Shown here: piece after piece, positions 18,801-28,162 of the stretch
How positions within the stretch are numbered: the stretch's first letter is position 1
Layout: each line of letters opens with the position of its first letter
Assembly (NCBI GenBank): GCA_964487605.1
Contig: CAZARU010000027.1
Span: 1 to 64,000 of the forward strand
DNA: 64,000 bases
Origin: JAJDAH01 sp964487605
GTDB taxonomy: Bacteria; Myxococcota_A; Polyangia; Polyangiales; Polyangiaceae
Reading direction: 5' to 3'
The notes under the pieces: generated by a model
Database searches by the model: none
Told to the model about the DNA's origin: nothing
Seen by the model: the letters and a program-made list of their open reading frames with translations, nothing else
Position numbers and translations under genes: made by a program

Positions 18801-21800
18801 ACCCAGCGCGACCTCGTCCTCGGGAGCTTCGTCGAGGACGAGGCGATAGGCCTCGAGCGCGTCCTCGAAGCTCTGCATCTTGCCGGCCAGAATCTCGCCA
18901 ATCTCGCGTCGAATCTCCGCGCGGCGCGCGGGTTCCTCCGCCGTGCTGGCCTGGAGCTTCAGGTTTTCCAGGAGCTCCGGCCACATGCCCTCGCCCCGGT
19001 AGAGGCGGTTGAGGCTCGCGATGACACCGCCGTCTCCGGGGCGCGCGGCGAGCGCCTGACCCAGGGCGTCGATGGCCTTGGCGCGATCGGCGAGCTTCTT
19101 CTCGTAGACGTCGGCGGCGCCGATGAGGAGCGTGTACTTCAGGTCCGCGTCGTCTTCGTCGGTCAGGTCGACGCGCCGCTGGTACAGTTCCACCAGACGC
19201 TCGGCCTGCTCGCGACTCTCGTAGAGGTCGATGAGGCAGTCCACGGTCCAGGCGCTCTCCTGATCGAGATCCAGCGCGCGCTCGTACGCCTCCACGGCGC
19301 CGTCGTGATCCTCGAGCATGTCTCTCCGAGCTTCGCCGACGCGTCGCCAGATGCTCGCCCGCTCCTCGTCCTCGAGGGTGACGTCGATCTTCGCCAGGAG
19401 TACGCGCACGAGCGCACCCCAATCGCTCAGCAGCGTTGCCAGTTGCTCCATCTTCTCGATGGGCGCGAGCTCCGAAGGGTCGAGCTCGTGCAGCCGCAGG
19501 TACGCCTCGAGAGCGCGTCGAGGATCGTCCCGCCGCGCGTCGTGGACGCTGGCCAGGGTCGCCAGGACGTCCCGACGACTGCCCAGGGACTCGTTCGTGA
19601 GGGCCTTCTCGTAGAGCTCGGCCAGGGCGTCCCACGCGCCGATCGCCTCCGTCAGGCGCTCGTACTCCCCCCGCGTATCCGGATCCTCCGCGTCCAGCTC
19701 GAGCGCCAGCCCCAGCGCCCGGTGAGCCTTCTCGGGGTCGTTCCCTCGGCTCTCCCAGAGCTGGGCGGTCTCCCGCAGGACGGACACCTTCTGGTGGGGG
19801 TCCTCGGCCAACGCGAATCGATCCTCGTTGAGGCGAATCAGATGGCGCCAGTCGTCGGCCTCTTCGTAGATGGGTCGAAGGACCTCGACGACCCGCTCCT
19901 TGAATCCGTCGTCGCCCAGGAGCCCCTCGAGCTCCTTGATGGCTTCGCGATGGTCCCGCACGTCGCGAACTATTTCCTCGAGCTGGTCGATGGCGCGGGC
20001 CGTATCGCCCAGACGTTCGCGGCACAGTCGCGCGAGGGCCAAGCGGAACGGCGCAGCCACCGCCGGTGATCCCGCGGCTTCCGCGCGGCGCAAGTGGAGC
20101 TCGGACAGATCCGCCCAGCGTTCACGCTCTGCATAGAGGTCCGTGAGCGCATCGAGCGACGTCACGTCGTTCTCGTCCGCGTCCAGCGCGCTTCGGTACG
20201 TCTCAATGGCTTCGTCGGGAAGGCCGAGCTCCGAGCGCTGAAGGAGCGCTATGACGTGAAGCAACGCGAGGCGCTCCGACGGCTCGAAGCGGTGTTCAAG
20301 ACCGTCGCGATACAGCGCGACGCGTTCTTCGTGTCGGGCCGTGCGCGTCAACAGCCCATCGATGGCCTCGAAGAGTGGGCGGCTATCGGGCTCGAACGCC
20401 AGGGCGCGGCGGTAGTAGACGAGCGCCCGCTCCAGGTCGGCGAGATCCGCGAAGAGCTCGCCCGCCCTGCGAGCGAGCCGCGCGGAGTTCTCGTCGTCTC
20501 CCATGACGGCCTCGAGCTCACCGGCGTAGATCTCGGCCAGCCGCTTCTCCGCGCCCGCTACCTTCGCGAGGCGCTCGAGCTCGGCCACCGTCGATTCGTC
20601 TCCGAGGTCCTCGTGCAGGAGCTTCGCCGTCGTTTCGAGGGCCGCACCGTAATCCTCCGCCTGCTCCTCGTGGAGCTGGGCGAGCCGCTGCAGCAACTCT
20701 CGCCTGTCCGCCGGATCCTGGGCGTGGTCGAGCCGCGCCCGGAGCGTGTTCATGACCTTCGAGAAGTCGGCTCGCACCAGGTACACGGGCTCGAGCAGCG
20801 CGGCCGCGCGCGCGCGCCCCTCGGCCTCGGGCGCATCCGTGAGCAAGCGCTCGAGTTCCGCGACCGCGCCGGCGTGCTGCGGGTCCGCCTCGAGCGCCTC
20901 CGCCAGCTCGTCGAACGCCCGTGACAGGTCCGACAGGTACCGCGCCGCGACGACCGCAATCTTCACGCGGAGCGCGGGCGCATCGGGAGGCGTCGCTTCG
21001 AGCTGGCGCTCGTGCAGGGCCACGAGATCGGTCCAGCGCTCCTCTGCGGCGTAGAGTCCTTCCAGTGCGGCGATCGCCTCGGCCTCGACGCTGAGGTCGA
21101 GGATCTCTTGGTACACCTCGATCGCGCGCGAGCGCTCATCGAGGCTCTTCGCCAGGAGCGCTCCGCGTCGGTAGAGAAGCACCTTCCGTTCGTCGTCGGA
21201 TTCTGCGGCATCCGTGCGACGCTCGAGAATGTCGAGGAGGTTCTGGGCGTTGCCGCCCTCGTCGTAGAGGGACTCCAGCGCGAGCAGCGCCGTGCGGTCG
21301 TCGGGTCGAAGCTCGAGGGCCTTCTGGAAGTACTCACGCGACAGATCGCGATCGCCCAGGCGATCCCGGCAGAGCGCGGCGATCTTGAGCGTGACTTCGA
21401 TCTGGACCTCGCCGTCGAAGATGTCGCCGACGACGTCGCGGAGGATGGCCACGTGAGCCTCGTGCTTGCCCGAGGAGGACGCCAGCCGGTCGAGGTGATC
21501 GAGCCACGGGGCGAGCGCCGTATGCCCTGCGGCTTCCCGGACCGCGCGATCGGCGTACCCGAACGCCCGCGCGGAGTCCGTGAGGGGCCCCTCCGCCACG
21601 CGAATGGCGTTCTCGAGTCGATCGAGCTTGGCGTCGAGGTCCTCTGCCGTCGCCACCTGAATCTCGAGCACCCCGAGCAGGTTCTCGTGGTTGCCGTCGG
21701 CCTCGTAGATGGGATGGAGAATCTCAGCGGCCTCCCGCCGAGCCGTCGGCTCCTCCGAAGCGAGGAGCTCGCGCAGGGCGGCCCGGCTGGGCTCGTGCCC

Positions 21801-24800
21801 GCCATCGGTGCCGAGCGCCTGACGGTAGGCTTCCAGGGATCCCGCGACGTCGTTTTGGCGAGTTCGTCGAAGGTCTCCCAGCTTCGAGAGCAGCGCGAGA
21901 CGCTGCGCGTCGTCGGTCGAGAGGTCGAGGTGCTGCTCGAAGGTCTCTGCGAGTTCGTCCCAGCGTTCCCCACGGGCGTACAGGCCCTCCAGGGCGGCCA
22001 GGGATTCCTCGTCCGGTCCGAACTCGTCGGTCACTGCGCGCCACGCCTCGATGGCGTCGGCGACGTTCCCGAGCTGCGTCGCCAGCAAATCGGCGCGGCG
22101 GGTCATGAGCGTGCGGCGCTCGGCGCCGGCCTCCACGGCGTCCTGTCTGCGCTCGACGATCTCCACGAGGCGCTCCCACTGCTCCGTGGAGGCGTAGAGC
22201 TGGTCCAGGGCCGCGAGCGCGACGGCATCGTCGGGACGCTCCTCCAGGCGGGAGCGCCAGGCCTCGATCGCGCCTGGCTTGTCGTCGAGCACGGATTGAC
22301 ACAGCTCGCCCAGGCGCCCGAGGAGCCCGCTCTTCTTGTCGCCATCCGACTCGAAGCGAACCTGCGTCCGGAGCGCCTCGGCGAGTCGTGCAGAGTCCCC
22401 GAGCGCGGAGTAGATCCGTTCCAGCGCGCGCGCCGCCGGCAACACGAGATCCGCATCCGAGTCGTCGAGTTCCAGAACGCGCCGATACGTCTCCTCCGCG
22501 CGCCGGGGGTTCGACAGCAGGTCCTCGTGGATCGCCGCCACCTGCATCAGGATCTCGCCCTTCATGCCGGGCGTGTCCGCGCGGTCCGCCGCGCGCGCCA
22601 GCACGTCCGCGACGCGATCGTGCGCGCCGACGCGCCGGCCGATGTCGAGCAGCCGCGAACGCGCTCCGTCGTCGAGTGGATCGAGAGGGACCAGCTTCGA
22701 CACGCACTCCAGCGCTGCCGCGTCGTCGTGCAATCGCTCGTCGAGCAGAACCGACACGCGACGCAGGAGGTCGCGCAGCTCGTCCTCGCGTTCGGCGTCA
22801 CTCCGCTCCGGATCACCGGACGGCTCCTCCAGGACGGCGAGTCGAATCTGCAGGACGCGGACCAGATCGCGCACCTCGTCGCGCGCCTCGTAGACCACCT
22901 CCAGCGTTCGGGCTGCACGCGCGCGCTGACTGCCGATCTCCAGCAGCTTCTCGGCGAGCTGACGACCGTCGATGTCGTTCACTCGCTCGCGCAGGACGTC
23001 CTCGACGTGGAGCATCGCCTTCTCGGGCTGATGCAGTCGGTCGAGCTGAAGCCGCGCGATCCGCAGCTTGAAGTCCAGGAGGTCGTCGCCGGCGGCGGTT
23101 TCGAGCCGCCCCTCGAGCAGCGCCGCCAGGTCCTCGTGGCGCTCCTGGAGCGCGTAGAGCCGATCGAGCGCCCGGATGGCCCCATCGTGAACGCCGTCGA
23201 GTTCGACGATGCGCTCGTAGTAGGTGGTCGCCTTGACGACGTCCTCGACGATCTCCTCGCAGACGAGGGCGACCTCGACGAGCATGTCGATCTTTCGGGC
23301 AACGTCGTCGGTGGCCGCGGAGGCGCGGTCGTACAGCGCCTCGAGCTCGCCCCAGCGCTCCGCCGCCGTGAGGATGTCCTTCAGCCGGCCGAATGCGCGC
23401 TCGTTGCCGGGATTCTTCGCCAGGACGCGCTCGAGGTACGGCGTGGCGCCGATGGGATCACCCAGCTTGTCCTCGTGCAGGCTGGCGGCGCGCTCGCAGA
23501 GCTCGGATTCGACGTCGTCCGGCATGGAGCCGCGAAGCGCCTCACGGAACGCCTCTGCCAGCTCGGTGGGCCTCCCCGCGAGGGCGGCCAGCGAGTCGGC
23601 TCGGTCCCACAGCTCTATGTCCTGGGGGAACTCGCGCACGCCGCGGAGCACGACGTCCAGCGCGGTGCCGGCCGCACCGAGCTTGTGCTCGTGGACGTCG
23701 GCGAGGCGCGCGTGCAGCTCGCGTCGCGCCTGGGGGGTCTTGGCTTCGGCGAGGAGCACGTCCAGCGCCTGAGCCTCGCGCCGGGCCTCGCCGCTCGACG
23801 CGTACTCCCGCGCGAGGATCTCGGCCGCCCGATCGCGGGCCTCCGAGTTCTCGAGCAGTCGCTCGAGCACGCTGATCGCGCGTGCGTCACCCTCGCTGGA
23901 CTCGAGGGCCCGCACGGCCGCCTCTAGCGCATCGGACGCGCGACCCAGGCGAACCAGGTAGATCTCCGCCAGCTCGATCTCGAGCTGGGCCCGATCGGCT
24001 CCTTCGGCATGGTCGCGGTGCGCCTCGAGCACCTCCGCGGCGCCCGCGTGGTCCGCCGCTTGGGTCAGCAGCCTCGGCAGCGCGCGGAGGGCCCCAGAGT
24101 CCCCCGGCGCGAGCTCGAGCACCCGGCGCAGCGTGTGCGCGGCGCGGGCGGGATCCTGGAACACTTCCTCCTCGAGCGTCGCCCAGTCCGCGAGGATGCG
24201 TACTCGCTCTTCGTCGGACGACGCGTTCTCGACGCGCAGCTCCAGCAGCCAACGCAGGTCGTCCACACGTCCCTCGGTACGCAGCAGAGCCTCGAGCGCT
24301 CGAGCGGCGTCCTCGTCGCCGGCGTCGGCCTCGAGCAGCGCCTTGTACGCTTCGATGGCCTCTTCCTTCTTGCCGAGCTGCTCCGAGTACACGCTCGCGA
24401 CCTTCAGGCGCAGGCGGCGCTTCTCCGCGAGCCACTCCTTGTTCTTCTTCTTCCCCTCGGCCCGGAGCCGCCCCTGCAGCGCGTCGACGAAGCCCTCCCA
24501 CGCACCCGCGTTCCGCGCCGTCTCCTCGAGAAGGCTCAGCGCGTCCTCGTTGCCCGGCGCGATCTCGTACGCGCTCTTCGCGTAGTCCGCGGCAGCGCGC
24601 TTGTCGCCGAGGCGAGAGCCGGTCACTTCCACGAGCTTGCGCAGCAGGGCTACGCGCTCGTCCGTACCTTCCTCCTGCGAGAGCAGCACCTCGTACAGCG
24701 CAGGAAGGCGCGCCCACTTCTCGTCCCCCTCGTACAGGGGGATGAGGGCGCCAGCCGCGCGTGCGTCCGAGGGCTGCGTCGCCAGCACGCGCTCGTACGA

Positions 24801-27155
24801 CCGAAACGCACGATCGGGCTGGCCGAGGCGCTCCTCGTACACGGACGCCGCGCGGTAGCTGAGGGCCACCTTGGTGTCGTTGTCCTTCGCGCGGTCGGCG
24901 GCGGTGCTGAAGACGTCGGCCAGACCATCCCAGTCCCCCTGCGCCCCGTACAGCTGCTCGAGTGCGTCGTAGTCGCCCCCTTCCAGATACGAGTCACGCA
25001 GCACGCGCAGCGCGCGGTTGTGCCCCGGCTGGATCTCGAGCACCCGCTGCCAGGTGCGCGCCGCGGAGACGTGGTCCGCCAGGTGATCGGCATACACGGT
25101 GCCCAGCTTCTGGAGCACGGCGAGCGACGCTGCGTCGTCCGACGCCTGCTCGACGCGCTTCTCGAGCACCCAGGCCAGCGTCGCCCAGTCCTTGGCGCGC
25201 TCGGCGTGCTTCTCGATCGCATCGAGCGCGCCGCCGGCGGAGGGGTCGGCCTCCAGGATCTCTCGATAGAGCCGCACGGCGTCTTCACCGCGGTTGAGTC
25301 GCTCGGCGGCCAGCTTCGCCATCTCGGACATGAGCTCGACGCGTGCCGTGCCTTCGACGCGTGCCAGATCCTTCTCGTAGAGCGCGTACAGTCCGGCCCA
25401 GTTCCGTCGCTTCTTGTACAGATCGACGAGGCGCTCGTTGGCTTCCTGATCGTCCGGCGCCAGCTCGTAGAGCTTCTCGAACGACTCGATGGCGTGCTGG
25501 ACGTTCGAGAACTGATCGAGCCAGCGCCGCGCGACGGACCGATACAGTTCGACCTTCTCGTCGCGCGCTTCCGTGAGCTCCGCGAGTCTCTGCTGCTGGG
25601 TCAGGAGATCGCGCCAGCGACCCAGCCGCTCGAACAGCTCCACGAGTTCACGGACGACGTCCACGTTGGTGTCGTCCAGCTGGGCCATCTGCCCGAGAAC
25701 GGACACGAGCGCGGTGTCGCTCTTGACGAACTGGCGGTAGACCTCTGCAACCTCCTGCAGGATCTCGAGTCGCGCCGCGGTCTCTTCGGCTGGCGTTCGT
25801 TCGAGCTGCTGGCGCAGGAGCTCGACCAGGGCGTTGTAGCCTTCGGTCTGCCGGTAGAGCCGCTTCAGGGAGTCGCGCGCTTCGGTGTTGTCCGGGTCCT
25901 GTCTCAGCAGCCCCTTGTACTGCTCGATGGCCCGCTGCGCGTCCTTCTGCGACTCCGCCAATCTGGCAATCTCGGTGCCGACCTCGGCCTTCGACGGACC
26001 CTCGCTCATCACCCGGTGTGCGGCCTGGAGCACGCCGAGGAGGCGCGCGTCGTCCCCGATCGACGCGAGGTACTGCCGGAAGAAATTCAGCATGCCCTCG
26101 TGGGCCGGCTCGATCTTCCGGACGCGCTCGAACCACGGGTCGGCGTCCTCGGGTGCTTCGCGCTTGCGCCAGTGGAGCATCGCAATCTGGAACACGTCCC
26201 CGAGCCGTTCGGCGCTGGTGAGGTCCTGGGACGCCAGGTCCTTCTCGTAGAGCGCGACCAGATCGTCCCAGCGCTCGGCGTCGGAGAAGTGCTCGAGGAG
26301 GAACTCTCGTGCTTCGTCGTGAGCGGGCTGGTCCTTCAGGACCTGCGCGTACGCCCTCGCGGCGCCTTCCTTGTCCTCGAGCCGAAAGCGGCTCAGCCGA
26401 GCGAGGCGCACCGCCGAACGGACGCGCGCCTCGGGGTTCTCGCCCCGGGTGGCGGCTCGGTTGAGCGCTGCCGCCGCTTCCTTCCAGCGGCCAGCGCGAC
26501 GGTGAACGAGCTCGAGCATCCAGCTCGCTCGCTCGTTCGATGGGTCGAGGCGTGCGGCCTGGTCGAGGCGCTCGGCCGCCGACGCCCGCTCGCCGGAACC
26601 GTAGCGGAGCTCCACCTCCGCCGCCCGCATCAGCATGCTGCTGCGATAGACGTCGTCCGGGGCGCTCTCCGCCTCGCCGGCATAGGTCTGCACCAGCTCC
26701 TCACACTTGGCTCGCTTCGACTCGTTCTCCTCCAGGGCGGCGGTGGCGTCGGCGTGATCGGGAACGAGCTCGAGGACGCGCAGCAACGCGACGTCCGAAC
26801 CCTCGGAGTCGAGCAGCTCGTCGTTCAGGATGCGCGCGTGCTCCACGACGACCGCGAGCTCGCCGGAAGTGCCGGCCACCGCGCGGGAAAGGATTTCGAA
26901 GATCTGGCTGACGGCCTCCCATTCGCCACGGCCACGGTGGGCGCCGGCGGCAGCCTCCAGGAGCCGCACGAGTTGCTCGGAGTCGAGATCACCCCCCGGT
27001 TCGAGCACCGACTCCCGCAGCGATCGCCACGCTTCTTCCGAGTCCGGGTCGCTCTGCAATCGGCCGAGGGCCGTTCGGATCGTCTGCGAATCCATCAATC
27101 GTTTCTTGCTGTTTTCGAGGGAGCGAAAATGCTCCGGGCGCGAGCTTTCCGGCAC
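15849..27155 (-). CDS. Giant TPR-repeat protein
   Basis: 3,768 residues built almost entirely of tetratricopeptide-type helical pairs. Recurring units look like AIEAYRxxLExxPDDxxALxALxxLY and ERWDELAELYERxL, often paired as a canonical TPR plus a longer 'LVELYEKRVDL...R...L' unit. No signal peptide, membrane helix or catalytic domain was seen. It ends with a more classical TPR stretch (KAIQMLERALQTDPALTKAQTKLDEIKG). It should be an extended superhelical scaffold in the cytoplasm; its partners are unknown. GTG at 27155 has GAGG seven bases upstream; an alternative ATG lies at 27095 (MDSQTIRTAL) with a poorer site. It is the largest gene in the window. Long plus-strand frames across it are shadows of biased codon use. 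Confidence 0.9.
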   Translation of the reverse strand: MPESSRPEHFRSLENSKKRLMDSQTIRTALGRLQSDPDSEEAWRSLRESVLEPGGDLDSEQLVRLLEAAAGAHRGRGEWEAVSQIFEILSRAVAGTSGELAVVVEHARILNDELLDSEGSDVALLRVLELVPDHADATAALEENESKRAKCEELVQTYAGEAESAPDDVYRSSMLMRAAEVELRYGSGERASAAERLDQAARLDPSNERASWMLELVHRRAGRWKEAAAALNRAATRGENPEARVRSAVRLARLSRFRLEDKEGAARAYAQVLKDQPAHDEAREFLLEHFSDAERWDDLVALYEKDLASQDLTSAERLGDVFQIAMLHWRKREAPEDADPWFERVRKIEPAHEGMLNFFRQYLASIGDDARLLGVLQAAHRVMSEGPSKAEVGTEIARLAESQKDAQRAIEQYKGLLRQDPDNTEARDSLKRLYRQTEGYNALVELLRQQLERTPAEETAARLEILQEVAEVYRQFVKSDTALVSVLGQMAQLDDTNVDVVRELVELFERLGRWRDLLTQQQRLAELTEARDEKVELYRSVARRWLDQFSNVQHAIESFEKLYELAPDDQEANERLVDLYKKRRNWAGLYALYEKDLARVEGTARVELMSEMAKLAAERLNRGEDAVRLYREILEADPSAGGALDAIEKHAERAKDWATLAWVLEKRVEQASDDAASLAVLQKLGTVYADHLADHVSAARTWQRVLEIQPGHNRALRVLRDSYLEGGDYDALEQLYGAQGDWDGLADVFSTAADRAKDNDTKVALSYRAASVYEERLGQPDRAFRSYERVLATQPSDARAAGALIPLYEGDEKWARLPALYEVLLSQEEGTDERVALLRKLVEVTGSRLGDKRAAADYAKSAYEIAPGNEDALSLLEETARNAGAWEGFVDALQGRLRAEGKKKNKEWLAEKRRLRLKVASVYSEQLGKKEEAIEAYKALLEADAGDEDAARALEALLRTEGRVDDLRWLLELRVENASSDEERVRILADWATLEEEVFQDPARAAHTLRRVLELAPGDSGALRALPRLLTQAADHAGAAEVLEAHRDHAEGADRAQLEIELAEIYLVRLGRASDALEAAVRALESSEGDARAISVLERLLENSEARDRAAEILAREYASSGEARREAQALDVLLAEAKTPQARRELHARLADVHEHKLGAAGTALDVVLRGVREFPQDIELWDRADSLAALAGRPTELAEAFREALRGSMPDDVESELCERAASLHEDKLGDPIGATPYLERVLAKNPGNERAFGRLKDILTAAERWGELEALYDRASAATDDVARKIDMLVEVALVCEEIVEDVVKATTYYERIVELDGVHDGAIRALDRLYALQERHEDLAALLEGRLETAAGDDLLDFKLRIARLQLDRLHQPEKAMLHVEDVLRERVNDIDGRQLAEKLLEIGSQRARAARTLEVVYEARDEVRDLVRVLQIRLAVLEEPSGDPERSDAEREDELRDLLRRVSVLLDERLHDDAAALECVSKLVPLDPLDDGARSRLLDIGRRVGAHDRVADVLARAADRADTPGMKGEILMQVAAIHEDLLSNPRRAEETYRRVLELDDSDADLVLPAARALERIYSALGDSARLAEALRTQVRFESDGDKKSGLLGRLGELCQSVLDDKPGAIEAWRSRLEERPDDAVALAALDQLYASTEQWERLVEIVERRQDAVEAGAERRTLMTRRADLLATQLGNVADAIEAWRAVTDEFGPDEESLAALEGLYARGERWDELAETFEQHLDLSTDDAQRLALLSKLGDLRRTRQNDVAGSLEAYRQALGTDGGHEPSRAALRELLASEEPTARREAAEILHPIYEADGNHENLLGVLEIQVATAEDLDAKLDRLENAIRVAEGPLTDSARAFGYADRAVREAAGHTALAPWLDHLDRLASSSGKHEAHVAILRDVVGDIFDGEVQIEVTLKIAALCRDRLGDRDLSREYFQKALELRPDDRTALLALESLYDEGGNAQNLLDILERRTDAAESDDERKVLLYRRGALLAKSLDERSRAIEVYQEILDLSVEAEAIAALEGLYAAEERWTDLVALHERQLEATPPDAPALRVKIAVVAARYLSDLSRAFDELAEALEADPQHAGAVAELERLLTDAPEAEGRARAAALLEPVYLVRADFSKVMNTLRARLDHAQDPADRRELLQRLAQLHEEQAEDYGAALETTAKLLHEDLGDESTVAELERLAKVAGAEKRLAEIYAGELEAVMGDDENSARLARRAGELFADLADLERALVYYRRALAFEPDSRPLFEAIDGLLTRTARHEERVALYRDGLEHRFEPSERLALLHVIALLQRSELGLPDEAIETYRSALDADENDVTSLDALTDLYAERERWADLSELHLRRAEAAGSPAVAAPFRLALARLCRERLGDTARAIDQLEEIVRDVRDHREAIKELEGLLGDDGFKERVVEVLRPIYEEADDWRHLIRLNEDRFALAEDPHQKVSVLRETAQLWESRGNDPEKAHRALGLALELDAEDPDTRGEYERLTEAIGAWDALAELYEKALTNESLGSRRDVLATLASVHDARRDDPRRALEAYLRLHELDPSELAPIEKMEQLATLLSDWGALVRVLLAKIDVTLEDEERASIWRRVGEARRDMLEDHDGAVEAYERALDLDQESAWTVDCLIDLYESREQAERLVELYQRRVDLTDEDDADLKYTLLIGAADVYEKKLADRAKAIDALGQALAARPGDGGVIASLNRLYRGEGMWPELLENLKLQASTAEEPARRAEIRREIGEILAGKMQSFEDALEAYRLVLDEAPEDEVALGAVRSLGEDHEDLRDMVAGILVPVLRQAARHDALVDALEMRLSVESEPTQRAETLRTIAEVLETHLSRPGDALGAALRALTETPERGDLHSDIERLAGLSEGWARYADALGERAQSTFDPEVGKDLYSRLGRVAEEHLKDEKRAVEAYTRAVEQAGDQPLLLEALDRLYERLGDAQALSEILDRRAAVETSDGEQAQIHYRHAKLQIHEFKEPSRGLASLRMALERAMDHVEAADELEKLTDQRDLFEEAAEILESVYRARAQTDRLASLYEKRVGFAESAGERIDMRRNLARVLESEVKDAAAAQRVLQQGLADDPSDGALLDEIERLAGMTGNWAAAAESLQSAVDSKAELLPDAARDLSVRVAVWYRDRVQDPALAEKALGRALEFDPASDEVLVQVEQLQRSGGRERDLIATLRRRAKLQPSDESRDDLYRGAKALADGIGDAELGEAILRELLATDDTNLWALAELTTLREAAQDWRETFDLLVKRSELRAQGDTVSQLRHRAASIAREHLKEPARAVELYEHLFEDSPGDTVASTALRDLFAETERWKDLGGLLERLVDLSDAPAARGTLRMELAKLNQDRFGLPDVAIDLLRGVLEEEPQRAEAVVALSQLYEANGRDEELAELLTQQIAAASGRGDVEAEKTFQVRLGEVYESRLGNKPKAIATYQAVLERDASHRGALEALARLHLASDQVPEAARALDRLLDATSGADAVKLSMELADLHQKLGDSGSVSAALERGLTHDPRHDELRTRLKASYTATAAWEKLAGLLAADAEAVDDVDEKVRLYREGAKIHGTKRADHAAEAGLLEKASELRPDDRDLLLQLCDAYSSSGRGKAAAEVLEKIVESYGGKRSKELGEIHRRLANAYLADGDRDRALDELDKAFRIEPGNVATLKRLGEVALEKGDLKKAQQMFRALLLQKLEDDAPITKAEVFFHLGEVHQGLGEKSKAIQMLERALQTDPALTKAQTKLDEIKG

Positions 27156-27228
27156 TCGCCGGCCTCGCGCGAAGGGCGCCGAGATTACGCTGCGGACGGG
27201 GGGGTTACAAGGCTCGGAATGAGCGGTT

Positions 27229-28095
27229 TCAGCGGACTTTTTCGGTCCTGACGGGGGCTGCGCCCGGCGATCCCGAGGCGGCGTTCCGGCGCCGCAACAG
27301 CTCGCGGACCTGGGCTCTCAGCGCACGCCGATCCGCACCCATCGCCGCCGCGACGTCGAGGGCGCGCTCGGCGTCGTCGAGTCGCCCCAGCGTGAGCAGC
27401 GCCCACGAGCGTCCCAGGTGACCGTCCGCGAAGCGCGGGCGCGCGGCGACCAGCGCGTCGTAGTGGCGGAGGGCGGCGGCCGCGTCGCCGCGCGCCACGG
27501 CGACCGTTGCCAGACCGAGCCGGTTCTCGAGCGCGGAGGGGTCGCGCCGCAACCCGGCGCGGTAGGCGCGCTCGGCGCCCGCACGGTCCCCGAGCGCGAG
27601 TCGCACGGCACCGAGCGCGTGCCAGACCTCGGCGTCGTCGAGACCCCGCAGAGTCGCCTCGCGCAGACGCGGCTCGGCGAGCTGCGCTTCCCCCCAGCGC
27701 GCCGCTCGCATCCCGCCGACCCGCGGCCCCGCCGGATCGGCCGGCGCGACGTCCGAAGCCCGATCGTACAGCGCCAGCGCCTCGTCGTACCGGTGCGCCA
27801 GCTCGAGGGCCAGCCCGAGCTCGATCCACGGTGTCGGGCTGCCGTCCCCGAGCTGCTCCGCCAGGACTTCCGCTTCCGCGCGAGCCTTCCCGAGGTCCCC
27901 CGTGGACGCCAGGACGCGCACGAGCATCCGGCGGGCCGGGACGTCGCGGGGAGCCTCCGCGAGTCGATCTCGCAGCACCGCCTCGGCCTGATCGGGCCGA
28001 TCGCGACGCACCAGGACGATGGCGCGATCCACCGCGCTCGTCGCGGCGCAGCCGAGCACCGAGACGGCGACCAGGGCGGCGGCCAGGGCGCGCAC
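27229..28095 (-). CDS. TPR-repeat lipoprotein
   Basis: 288 residues. MRALAAALVAVSVLGC carries a clean lipobox (VLGC), then several TPR units (DQAEAVLRDRLAEAPRDVPA, YDEALALYDRASDVAPADPA, GDAAAALRHYDALVAARPRF). The tail is basic. GTG at 28095 is chosen: GAGG lies seven bases upstream and the signal peptide begins there. The ATG at 28164 that would extend it overlaps the start codon of the divergent gene. Probably outer- or inner-membrane-anchored and possibly cotranscribed with the giant TPR gene 73 bases downstream. Confidence 0.82.
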   Translation of the reverse strand: MRALAAALVAVSVLGCAATSAVDRAIVLVRRDRPDQAEAVLRDRLAEAPRDVPARRMLVRVLASTGDLGKARAEAEVLAEQLGDGSPTPWIELGLALELAHRYDEALALYDRASDVAPADPAGPRVGGMRAARWGEAQLAEPRLREATLRGLDDAEVWHALGAVRLALGDRAGAERAYRAGLRRDPSALENRLGLATVAVARGDAAAALRHYDALVAARPRFADGHLGRSWALLTLGRLDDAERALDVAAAMGADRRALRAQVRELLRRRNAASGSPGAAPVRTEKVR

Positions 28096-28162
28096 GCTGG
28101 AACCTCTATCGCTCGGCACGCCAGGTTGCCAGCGACGAACGAGAAGGCTACGCCACGACTGC

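Noticed and set aside
15849..27155. Repeated DNA resembling a CRISPR or tandem array
   Set aside because: The repeats are imperfect, in frame and protein-level (TPR units), with no constant repeat or spacer structure.
24009..27251. Long plus-strand open frame (1,080 codons), and others like it across 18-27 kb
   Set aside because: They lie opposite the giant TPR gene, show no family features and are rich in Arg/His/Val as expected from reading biased codons in the wrong frame.
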